Source of the DNA: JANRKF01 sp964519595
GTDB lineage: Bacteria > Pseudomonadota > Alphaproteobacteria > Rickettsiales > SXRF01
Length of the DNA stretch: 21,132 nt
NCBI GenBank assembly: GCA_964519595.1
Contig: CAZFJN010000034.1
Coordinates: forward strand, 1-21,132
Direction: 5' to 3'
The position numbers and the translations under genes were made by a program. Positions 14,204 through 20,918 of this stretch are shown piece after piece; position 1 is the first letter of the stretch, and each line of letters opens with the position of its first letter. The notes below the pieces were generated by a model. It was not told where the DNA came from, searched no databases, and worked only from the letters and a program-made list of their open reading frames with translations.

Positions 14204-14231
14204 CTAAAGCATATTCTAGAACATGCTCTAA
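14204..14231. repeat. doubled AGAGCAT-type motif forming a 28-bp palindrome between convergent genes
   Basis: The left half CTAAAGCATATTCT and right half AGAACATGCTCTAA are near-perfect inverted repeats centred on CTAG (14216-14219). The right half read on the minus strand, TTAGAGCATGTTC, is the dispersed motif also at 2227-2242 and 2798-2813. It lies between the stops of pleD (14202) and the minus-strand glycosyltransferase, whose TAG is part of it. No T-run flanks it. It may fold in both transcripts as a 3' end structure. Confidence 0.65.
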
Positions 14232-14983
14232 TAGCGATTGATGAGATTGTATTTGGCAATTACCCACAGCGCTCTTACCGCATCTTTAATGCCAATTTTT
14301 TTGCCCTCGGCATAAGTTCTGGCGTGGTAATCAATTCCCATTTCAAAAATTCGTAGCCGCGCGCCATTAATTTTCATCCGCGCGCATTTTGCAACCAGCT
14401 CCGGCTCAACTCCAAAACGGCTTTCGGCAATTTCTATATTGTCAATAACATTGCGCGAAAACATTTTATAGCAGCATTCAATGTCAGTCAGATTTAAATC
14501 TGTCCACATATTACTCCATAAGGTAATTAGCTTATTAGCCATAGTGTGCCAGAAATAAAGAACACGCCGCGCTTCACGATGCTGGAAACGAGTGCCAAAA
14601 ACAACATCAGCTTTATTGGAAATCATAAATTGCAACATGCGCTTTAAATCATGCGGATTATATTCCATGTCAGCATCATGTATAGCAACTATCTCGCCGC
14701 TGGCTTTCGCAAAGCCACTGCGTAAAGCTGCGCCTTTGCCCTGATTTTCCTGATGTTTATAAAGTTTTATCGCTGAAAACTGCTGCGCCAGCTCAGAAGC
14801 AACCGCCAGGCTTTTATCGCGCGAACAATCATCAACAATAATAATTTCAAGCTGACATTCATTTGCTAAAGTCGTATGTAAACGTTCGATGCTGGCACGC
14901 AAAAAATCCTCTTCATTGTAACAAGGCACAACGACAGAAAAACGAGTATTTTGTATTGAATCGCGTGAGAGAAATATAGACAT
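14228..14983 (-). CDS. GT2-family glycosyltransferase, dolichol-phosphate mannosyltransferase-like
   Basis: 251 residues; transfers a sugar from a nucleotide donor, by family resemblance to a polyprenyl-phosphate. It has the GT-A fold starts FSVVVPCYNEEDFLRASIER and IIIVDDCSRDKSL, then HQENQGKGAALRSGFAKASG. The metal-binding motif is IHDADMEYNPHDL. VVFGTRFQHRE and DIECCYKMFSRNVID are typical of DPM1-like enzymes. No C-terminal membrane helices are present, as in soluble DPM1-type proteins. The ATG at 14983 (GGA 6 nt upstream) is preferred to 15019, which would overlap htpG. It lies 13 bp downstream of htpG on the same strand and is probably co-transcribed. The stop TAG lies inside a palindromic dispersed motif. 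Confidence 0.85.
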   Translation of the reverse strand: MSIFLSRDSIQNTRFSVVVPCYNEEDFLRASIERLHTTLANECQLEIIIVDDCSRDKSLAVASELAQQFSAIKLYKHQENQGKGAALRSGFAKASGEIVAIHDADMEYNPHDLKRMLQFMISNKADVVFGTRFQHREARRVLYFWHTMANKLITLWSNMWTDLNLTDIECCYKMFSRNVIDNIEIAESRFGVEPELVAKCARMKINGARLRIFEMGIDYHARTYAEGKKIGIKDAVRALWVIAKYNLINRY

Positions 14984-14996
14984 TATATTCCAACTA

Positions 14997-17054
14997 TCAC
15001 GCAGCAAGCCGTTGTTCAACTAGTTCCTGGAATCTTTTGATAAAATCTGCTGGATTCACTACTGAGTCTCCTTCCAATATTCTTGCCTGATCGAACAGCA
15101 GCCAGATTATATCCGGATTAGCATTTTCAGTATTTTTCGCCAGAGATAATATAATCGGATGTTGCGGATTTATTTCCAATATTTTTGGCGCGGCGGTTGA
15201 GAGCTGTTTTTGTTCAATCAGGAAACGTTCAAAGCGAAAATCCATGCCGCTTTCGCTGGTCGCAAGACATACTGCGCTACTGCCCAGCTTGCGCGTTGCG
15301 CGAACATCAGCGACATAAGAACCAAGAACTTCTTTGATACGTTTGCACAAAGAATCAAGCACTGCTCCGGATATTTCTTCCCTTGTTGATTTGTCAGCTG
15401 CTTTTCCTGATTTATTTTTGGATTTTTTTGCGCTTTTATTTTGCGAATTATCTTTAGAATTATTTTTAGAATCATCTGCGGAATCATCTGCGGAATTTTC
15501 TTCCATTGTTTCAATAACGGCAAATTTTTCCAGATCAATTCCTTCGCGTGTGATTGATTTTAATTTTTTGCCTTTATATTCATGCACAACATTAAGCCAG
15601 AAATCATCAACATGATCGCACATTAAAATCACTTCCAATCCGCGTGCGGCAAAGCCTTCAAGCTGCGGATTAGATTTTAGTGAAGAAATATTTTCGCCGG
15701 ACAGATAAAAAATCTCCTCCTGATTTTCCTTCATGCGTGAAATATAAGAATCAAGAGTTGCATTATCATGCGCGGTGGTGTCAAAGCGACATGCTTCAAG
15801 AATCATCTCACGCGGACTATAGCTTTCACACAATCCTTCTTTTAAAACCGCGCCAAAATTATTCCAGAAAGCAAGATAAGCCGGCTCGTCATTTTCTGAT
15901 TTTTTACGCAGCTCGGAAAGTACACGTCTTACAACTGCCTCTTTTATGTTGGCAAGAAGCTGGTTCTTCTGCAGATTTTCCCGACTGATATTCAGAGGTA
16001 AATCTGCTGAATCAATAACTCCGCGCAGAAAGCGCATATAGGAAGGCACAAGTTCTACATTTTCCTCAGTTATATAAACGCGCTTCACATACAGCTTAAC
16101 GCGCTGTCTGCGTTCCTGATGATAAAGATCAAAGGGCTTTATTGAAGGAATAAAAAGCAAGTTGGTAAATTCAAGTTTGCCTTCATTTTTATTGTGCATG
16201 ATCATCCAGGGATCATCAGGAGAATGCGCGATATGCTGATAAAATTCTTTATACTGCTCGGCGGAAATATCGCTTTTTTGTTTTGTCCATAAAGCCAGCG
16301 CGCTATTTACCTGCTCAGTAATATCATCATTATGCAGTATAATCGGAAACTCTATATGGTTTGAATAAGTTTCTATAATGTGCCGAATACGGAAATTATC
16401 CAGATAATCATCCTCGCCGGGCTTTAAATACAGCTTTATTGACGTTCCGCGCGGCGTTTCCTGATCTGCGGCCACGGCAGAGATCACAAATTCGCCTAAA
16501 CCGTCAGATTGCCATTGCCAGACCTCAGCGCTTCCGGCGCGGCGAGATACAACAGTAACTTTATTGGCAACCATAAAAGAGGAATAAAAACCAACTCCGA
16601 ACTGGCCAATTAAATTAGTGTCAACAACCGGATTGCCATCAGCAGAACTTTCAGATGAAGAATTATCGCCTCTTCCTGCCCCTCTATTTGCCAGCTGCGC
16701 TTCTATATTATTTAAAAATTCCTGCGTTCCGGATTTGGCAATAGTGCCAAGATTATTAATTAATTCGTCACGGCTCATTCCGATTCCTGAATCGCTTACC
16801 GTTATTGTTCGCGCATTTTTATCAATGGTAATATCAATTTTAAGATCAGGATTATCTTTTAATAAATCACCAGCGGTAAGAGATTCATAACGCAGCTTAT
16901 CGCAAGCATCAGAAGCATTAGAAATAAGTTCACGCAGAAAAATATCTTTATTGCTATATAAAGAATGAATCATTAATTGCAGTATCTTGCCAGTTTCAGC
17001 ATTGAATTTTCGTGATTCTTCATTTTTTCGTGATTCTTCATTTTTTTGCGTCAT
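14997..17054 (-). CDS. htpG: HtpG, Hsp90-family chaperone
   Basis: ATP-dependent cytoplasmic chaperone that remodels client proteins. The ATG at 17054 (AAAGAG 6 nt upstream) gives 685 residues, longer than E. coli HtpG (624). N-terminal ATPase motifs are LRELISNASDACDKLRYESL, DSGIGMSRDELINNLGTIA and IGQFGVGFYSSFMVA. The middle domain has RGVIDSADLPLNISRENLQ. Extra length comes from three low-complexity stretches: a duplicated NEESRK hexapeptide at the very N-terminus, a Gly/Ser/Asp-rich piece (GRGDNSSSESSADG) in the ATPase domain, and a ~40-residue Asp/Asn/Ser/Lys-rich insert before the C-terminal dimerisation domain. The insert contains a repeated SADD unit. A heat-shock-type promoter is visible upstream (17102-17129). 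A GT2 glycosyltransferase follows 13 bp downstream. Confidence 0.96.
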   Translation of the reverse strand: MTQKNEESRKNEESRKFNAETGKILQLMIHSLYSNKDIFLRELISNASDACDKLRYESLTAGDLLKDNPDLKIDITIDKNARTITVSDSGIGMSRDELINNLGTIAKSGTQEFLNNIEAQLANRGAGRGDNSSSESSADGNPVVDTNLIGQFGVGFYSSFMVANKVTVVSRRAGSAEVWQWQSDGLGEFVISAVAADQETPRGTSIKLYLKPGEDDYLDNFRIRHIIETYSNHIEFPIILHNDDITEQVNSALALWTKQKSDISAEQYKEFYQHIAHSPDDPWMIMHNKNEGKLEFTNLLFIPSIKPFDLYHQERRQRVKLYVKRVYITEENVELVPSYMRFLRGVIDSADLPLNISRENLQKNQLLANIKEAVVRRVLSELRKKSENDEPAYLAFWNNFGAVLKEGLCESYSPREMILEACRFDTTAHDNATLDSYISRMKENQEEIFYLSGENISSLKSNPQLEGFAARGLEVILMCDHVDDFWLNVVHEYKGKKLKSITREGIDLEKFAVIETMEENSADDSADDSKNNSKDNSQNKSAKKSKNKSGKAADKSTREEISGAVLDSLCKRIKEVLGSYVADVRATRKLGSSAVCLATSESGMDFRFERFLIEQKQLSTAAPKILEINPQHPIILSLAKNTENANPDIIWLLFDQARILEGDSVVNPADFIKRFQELVEQRLAA

Positions 17055-17070
17055 AATGTTCTCTTTCTGG

Positions 17071-17076
17071 TATAAT
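17071..17076 (+). promoter_or_regulatory. extended -10 box of the ankyrin gene
   Basis: TGG-TATAAT fits the extended -10 pattern TGnTATAAT. A start near 17083 would give a ~40-nt leader to the ATG at 17122. A -35 would fall inside the divergent htpG start region and is not recognisable. Confidence 0.45.
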
Positions 17077-17101
17077 GATGGTAGATGTACCATAGACTGT
17101 G

Positions 17102-17129
17102 ATATGGAGATAGAAATCAAAATGTCAAG
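17102..17129 (-). promoter_or_regulatory. RpoH (sigma-32)-type heat-shock promoter of htpG
   Basis: On the minus strand: CTTGAC (17129-17124), a 14-bp spacer and CTCCATAT (17109-17102). Compared with the sigma-32 consensus CTTGAA-N13-17-CCCCATnT there is one mismatch in each element. A transcript start near 17095 leaves a ~40-nt leader before the htpG ATG. The -35 element overlaps the start codon of the divergent ankyrin gene (ATG at 17122). Confidence 0.6.
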
Positions 17130-18381
17130 AATGCTGCGTGTTGTTCTGATCTGTAATATTATAACGGCTGGCGCTGCGCTGCTGCCATTGCCGGAAATAT
17201 CGTCATTACACGCTGCGGAATCTTCTGCTTCGCATCATGCGAATTCTGAAGCTGCTAAAACCTCTAAAACCGCTGAAACTTCTAAAACTTCTGAAATCGC
17301 TGCTGAAATAGCTTCTGATCTCGAATATCGCGCCGCCTTAGGCCGCGCTGATGATGTCAGCATCTTGCTCAAAAAAGGCGCTTCGCCAAATGCCGCTAAT
17401 AAAGAAGGCCTGCCGTTGCTGATGATCGCCGCCGGCCGCAAAGATAGCGAGGCCACTAATGTCGTGCGCGCGCTTATCGAAGGCGGCGCTAACATTATGA
17501 TTCGCGACAGCAACGGCCAGACTGCCTTGTTCTATGCTGCGCGTAACGGCAATAAGGAAATGGTTGAATATCTGCTCAAGCGGCGCATAGATTATTACGC
17601 TCTCGACAATAAAGGCGATATAGCGCGTACCTTGGCTTTCCGCGCCGGACATTATGATCTGGTTGCGCTTATGGATAATTTTGTAAAACAACAAACTTTC
17701 CAGCTGAACTCTCTGGAACAAGCCGCCAAAAATTCAACAACGCAGCAGGAACTTGATAAGCAGCTACATGATAAAAAAGAGCAGGAAAAAGCCATTTTAA
17801 AAGCCAAGGCACAAGCCAAGGAGGCAGCGCGGCTTAAGGCTTATTATGATTGGAAACTAGAGCAGATGAAGAAAAAACAAGCCGAGGAATATAAAATAAA
17901 AATGGAAGAGCTTAAAACCAAAATCAGTGATTTATCTTATAATTCCTGCTCGTTCCAATACTGGTCGTTCTGCCGCGACGCCAGACAAACCATGCCGCTT
18001 TCCGAAGAGGCGCTGGCTGAAACAATTGAAATTCATCACAGCACAATTCTTGATATCAGCAAGAAAATTATGGAAATGTTTTCAGTAGGCCCTAATTACG
18101 TGACAAAAATCATCGATATATCACAAATCTGGATATATAATGATCTGAACAACATGCCATCGCGCACATATCGTAAGGAAAATGGCGTTTGTAAGGTTGA
18201 AGATGCTGATCGCCGCTGTCGGCAAATATCCAAAAACTGGGAAATATCGCCCGGCAAAGCAACCCCTGCCCCCCTGCCGCAAAAAAAATCTAAAGCAAAA
18301 CCCGCCGCAAATCGGCCAAAACAAACCGTTTATCCAGGCGGAGTTCAATATCAAAAAACCGGAATCGCCGCGCGGAAATAG
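17122..18381 (+). CDS. secreted ankyrin-repeat/coiled-coil protein, function unknown
   Basis: About 419 residues. A signal-peptide-like start (MSRMLRVVLICNIITAGAAL, cleavage near LHA-AE) is followed by an Ala/Ser/Thr/Lys-rich linker with repeated KTSK units. Then come ~3 ankyrin repeats: LGRADDVSILLKKGASPNAA, GLPLLMIAAGRKDS with VVRALIEGGANIMIRD, and GQTALFYAARNGNKEMVEYL. A long charged coiled coil follows (~215-290, rich in KEQEK, KAQAKEAARLK and KKKQAEEYK). The C-terminal domain has four cysteines (NSCSFQYWSFCRD; GVCKVEDADRRCR) and a basic Pro/Lys tail. It is therefore probably periplasmic, where the cysteines may pair. The ATG at 17122 is favoured by the signal peptide, but ATGs at 17104 and 17131 are possible and no good Shine-Dalgarno decides. 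It is divergent from htpG; a lipoprotein gene follows. Confidence 0.8.
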   Translation: MSRMLRVVLICNIITAGAALLPLPEISSLHAAESSASHHANSEAAKTSKTAETSKTSEIAAEIASDLEYRAALGRADDVSILLKKGASPNAANKEGLPLLMIAAGRKDSEATNVVRALIEGGANIMIRDSNGQTALFYAARNGNKEMVEYLLKRRIDYYALDNKGDIARTLAFRAGHYDLVALMDNFVKQQTFQLNSLEQAAKNSTTQQELDKQLHDKKEQEKAILKAKAQAKEAARLKAYYDWKLEQMKKKQAEEYKIKMEELKTKISDLSYNSCSFQYWSFCRDARQTMPLSEEALAETIEIHHSTILDISKKIMEMFSVGPNYVTKIIDISQIWIYNDLNNMPSRTYRKENGVCKVEDADRRCRQISKNWEISPGKATPAPLPQKKSKAKPAANRPKQTVYPGGVQYQKTGIAARK

Positions 18382-18391
18382 CTTTTTTCTT

Positions 18392-18436
18392 TGATTTTCT
18401 CTGATCATTCTCTGATTTTATCTATGATTTTATCTG
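18392..18436. repeat. four degenerate 10-12-bp TGATTTT units
   Basis: TGATTTTCTC, TGATCATTCTC, TGATTTTATCTA and TGATTTTATCTG follow each other in the spacer between the ankyrin and lipoprotein genes, just upstream of the lipoprotein promoter. Confidence 0.55.
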
Positions 18437-18457
18437 TACCATAGCGGCAAATTGCGC

Positions 18458-18463
18458 TATAAT
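18458..18463 (+). promoter_or_regulatory. -10 box 6 bp before the lipoprotein ATG (leaderless start)
   Basis: TATAAT is followed by CAGCGC and then ATG (18470). The usual +1 position coincides with the A of ATG. No clear -35 (TGTACC at 17-bp spacing is poor). The same arrangement occurs at 18871-18883. Confidence 0.5.
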
Positions 18464-18469
18464 CAGCGC

Positions 18470-18823
18470 ATGAACAGCAGAATCCGCAGCAACAATTTCG
18501 TAAGCCTTAATCTACGCAATATAGCCGTATTTGCCGCTATATTCTTATGCTCATGCCGTCCGATGTGGTTGAATTCAGTTGATCCTTCCGGACCGCCTGA
18601 ATATCAGCTCGGCTGGGAAGATGGTTGCGACTCCGGCTTATCGGCAGAAGGCGGCTGGACATATAAGATGATGTATGGTTTTAAAAAACGCGTGGAAATG
18701 GCCTCGCAGGATCAATATAAACAAGGCTGGAACGAAGGATTTACCTATTGCCGCTTCTCTCTTGCCGCTTCCAATGAATCGCATGATTTCAGTGATGTAG
18801 GCTTAGGCGGCGGCTTCGACTAA
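18470..18823 (+). CDS. small lipoprotein with twofold YxxGW repeat, function unknown
   Basis: 117 residues from the ATG at 18470; an in-frame TTG at 18452 would only add residues before the signal. After a basic start, the hydrophobic IAVFAAIFLCSC ends in a lipobox-like LCS-C, so the protein is probably acylated and anchored in the envelope. The mature part contains two related segments, EYQLGWEDGCDSG and QYKQGWNEGFTYC, about 45 residues apart: an internal Y-x-x-G-W-x-(D/E)-G repeat with paired cysteines. The tail is Gly-rich (VGLGGGFD). No named family is recognised, though I have the impression that GWxDGC lipoproteins occur in other alphaproteobacteria. It lies 88 bp after the ankyrin gene with its own probable leaderless promoter. 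Confidence 0.75.
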   Translation: MNSRIRSNNFVSLNLRNIAVFAAIFLCSCRPMWLNSVDPSGPPEYQLGWEDGCDSGLSAEGGWTYKMMYGFKKRVEMASQDQYKQGWNEGFTYCRFSLAASNESHDFSDVGLGGGFD

Positions 18824-18843
18824 TAATCCTAAGCATAATAACC

Positions 18844-18876
18844 TTAACCATGAATTTACGATCTAGGCCTTATAAT
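18844..18876 (+). promoter_or_regulatory. dehydrogenase promoter: CtrA-like site plus -10 with leaderless start
   Basis: TTAA-CCATGAA-TTTAC (18844-18859) differs by one base from the CtrA consensus TTAA-N7-TTAAC and contains the TTAACCAT half-site. TATAAT (18871-18876) lies 11 bp downstream and is followed by CAGTGA and the ATG at 18883. The +1 would then be the start codon. The CtrA-like site covers the -35 region, as CtrA-activated promoters often do. Confidence 0.45.
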
Positions 18877-18882
18877 CAGTGA

Positions 18883-20253
18883 ATGTCATTTCAGCATTCT
18901 ACAAATCCGGCCAACGGCGAAATAATCCGCTCATATAACACGCATAACGCCGTGGAAGTTCAGGAAAAACTTGCCCTTGCACATTCTTCTTTTCAGGAAT
19001 GGCGCAGAACCGCTTTCGCCATGCGCGCCGAGAAACTGCGCCGCGTTGCGGAAATTCTGCGCTCCGGCAAAGATCATTACGCGCAGTTAATCGCCCTTGA
19101 AATGGGAAAACCGCTGAAAGAAGCTCTCGCCGAAATAGAAAAATGCGCTACCAGCGCCTTATATTTCTGCGAAAATGGCCAGCAAATGCTGGCTGATCAG
19201 CTCGTCGCCACTGAATATCGCAAATCCTATGTGACTTTTCAGCCAATTGGCATCATCCTTGGCATAATGCCGTGGAATTTTCCATTCTGGCAAGTTTTGC
19301 GCTATGCTTTTCCTGCCCTGCTTTCCGGCAATGTCTGCCTGCTTAAACATGCTTCAAATACGCCAGGATGCGCTATGGCAATCGAGGATTTATTCACCCA
19401 AGCCGGCTTTCCTCGCGGCACTTTCCAAACGCTGCTTATTCCCGCCGCGCAGGTTGAATCCCTTATCGCCGATAAACGCATCGCCGCCGTTACCTTAACC
19501 GGCAGCACTCCGGCCGGCAGTCAGGTCGCCGCCACCTCTGGCAAATATCTTAAAAAAACCGTTCTGGAATTAGGCGGCAGCGATCCTTACCTCATCCTCG
19601 AAGATTGCGATATTGAACATGCGATAAAAACCTGTGCAGCCAGCCGCATGACTAATTGTGGACAATCCTGCGTCTCTGCCAAAAGAATGATCGTGGTTAA
19701 AAAACATCTCGCCAGATTTGAACAAGGCATCAAAGAAATATTCGCCGCCCAGAAAATCGGCGATCCGCTCGATCCGACAACAACAATCGGCCCAATGTCA
19801 CGCGCTGATCTGCGTGATGAACTACACAAACAAATACAGAATTCCATAAATTCCGGCGCAAAATTACTCGCCGGCGGCAGCATTCCAGCAGGAAAAGGCG
19901 CGTTTTATCCATTAACCATTCTCTCCGCCGTAACAGCGGAAATGCCCTGCTACCGCGAAGAAATGTTCGGACCAGTCGCCGTTATCATTCCGGCTGAAGA
20001 TGAGGCAGCGGCAATTAAAATCGCCAATGACAGCGAATTTGGCTTAGGCGGCGCGGTCTTTACGCAAAACCTCGAAAAAGGCGAACGAATCGCCAGAGAA
20101 ATAATCGAAAGCGGCTCTTGTTTTGTGAATATGATGGTGCGCTCTGACCCTCGCCTGCCCTTCGGCGGAATCAAATCCAGCGGCTACGGACGCGAACTTT
20201 CCGCCTTCGGAATGCACGAATTTGTCAATATTAAAAGCGTTGTTGTGGCCTAA
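18883..20253 (+). CDS. NAD(P)-dependent succinate-semialdehyde dehydrogenase-type aldehyde dehydrogenase
   Basis: 456 residues, the length of the short succinate-semialdehyde dehydrogenase group (Sad/YneI, GabD1) that oxidises succinate semialdehyde to succinate. Features are STNPANGEIIRSY at the N-terminus, FQPIGIILGIMPWNFPFWQV, LLKHASNTPGCA in the cofactor site, and ltGSTPAG. The general base is in TVLELGGSDPYLIL (Glu) and the catalytic nucleophile in NCGQSCVSAKR (Cys). FGPVAVI, LPFGGIKSSGYGRELSAFGM and HEFVNIKSVVV complete the end. The exact aldehyde cannot be fixed from sequence. The gene has no leader, with -10 six bases before the ATG and a CtrA-like site. Its TAA overlaps the stop codon of the convergent esterase gene. 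Confidence 0.9.
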   Translation: MSFQHSTNPANGEIIRSYNTHNAVEVQEKLALAHSSFQEWRRTAFAMRAEKLRRVAEILRSGKDHYAQLIALEMGKPLKEALAEIEKCATSALYFCENGQQMLADQLVATEYRKSYVTFQPIGIILGIMPWNFPFWQVLRYAFPALLSGNVCLLKHASNTPGCAMAIEDLFTQAGFPRGTFQTLLIPAAQVESLIADKRIAAVTLTGSTPAGSQVAATSGKYLKKTVLELGGSDPYLILEDCDIEHAIKTCAASRMTNCGQSCVSAKRMIVVKKHLARFEQGIKEIFAAQKIGDPLDPTTTIGPMSRADLRDELHKQIQNSINSGAKLLAGGSIPAGKGAFYPLTILSAVTAEMPCYREEMFGPVAVIIPAEDEAAAIKIANDSEFGLGGAVFTQNLEKGERIAREIIESGSCFVNMMVRSDPRLPFGGIKSSGYGRELSAFGMHEFVNIKSVVVA

Positions 20254-20918
20254 TTAAAGTGGCTTTTTAAAAACTCTCCGGCAATCTTCATCCCCTCAAA
20301 ATCAATGCTGTGGCCAAGGCCAGGGCGCGTATGCATTGCCGCTTTGATACCAACCGCCGACAAAGCATCCGCCGCATGTTTCAGCGAGGCATAAGGAACA
20401 ACATCATCAACCTGCCCGTGAATCAGGCAAACAGGCGGCTTTGCAACAACCTCCTCCGCCAGAGTTTCCGCGCCAATCATCGCGCCGGAAAAACCAACAA
20501 ACGCCGCCATAGCAGGCGATCTCCGCAGCGCCACATGCAGCCCGGTCATCGTCCCTTGCGAAAATCCAACCAGCGCCAGATCAGCATTGCCAAGCCGATA
20601 AGCGGCAAGCTGCTCATCAATAAATTCGTTCAAAATCTCCGCCGCATCACGCGCACCGGCCAGCAGCCGCGCCGGATTTCTGTCCATAAGTCCAAACCAT
20701 TGGAAACCGTAAGGATTCACCTCACAAACATAAGGCGCATTCGGCGCAATAAACAGCGCATCCGGCAGATAATCTCCCAATATATCCGCCAGATCAATAA
20801 GATTAGGACCATCAGCCCCCCAGCCATGCAGCAGCATAACCAGCTGTCTGGCAGCCAAACCGGAAACCGGCTTACGAATAGCAGTAGGATTCATAGAAGT
20901 AGGATTTAAAGAAGCCAT
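20250..20918 (-). CDS. carboxylesterase/phospholipase-type alpha/beta hydrolase
   Basis: About 222 residues of the small serine hydrolase group (PF02230-like; esterases, lysophospholipases, acyl-protein thioesterases). The oxyanion region is VMLLHGWGADGPNLIDLA, followed by FIAPNAPYVCEVNPYGFQWF and the nucleophile elbow LVGFSQGTMTGLH (Ser). The acid is in IHGQVDDVVPYASL (Asp), and the base in PGLGHSIDFEGM (His). The triad is complete. No signal peptide is seen, so it is probably cytoplasmic. The start is uncertain: ATGs at 20957, 20930, 20918 and 20894 are in frame and none has a clear Shine-Dalgarno; 20918 is a compromise. The stop TAG shares two bases with the dehydrogenase TAA (20250-20253). 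Physiological substrate unknown. Confidence 0.87.
   Translation of the reverse strand: MASLNPTSMNPTAIRKPVSGLAARQLVMLLHGWGADGPNLIDLADILGDYLPDALFIAPNAPYVCEVNPYGFQWFGLMDRNPARLLAGARDAAEILNEFIDEQLAAYRLGNADLALVGFSQGTMTGLHVALRRSPAMAAFVGFSGAMIGAETLAEEVVAKPPVCLIHGQVDDVVPYASLKHAADALSAVGIKAAMHTRPGLGHSIDFEGMKIAGEFLKSHFN

Noticed and set aside
20310..20909. Long plus-strand open frame opposite the esterase gene
   Set aside because: Arg/Asn/Gln-rich composition with no domain; the minus strand has a complete, well-conserved hydrolase, so this is its antisense shadow.
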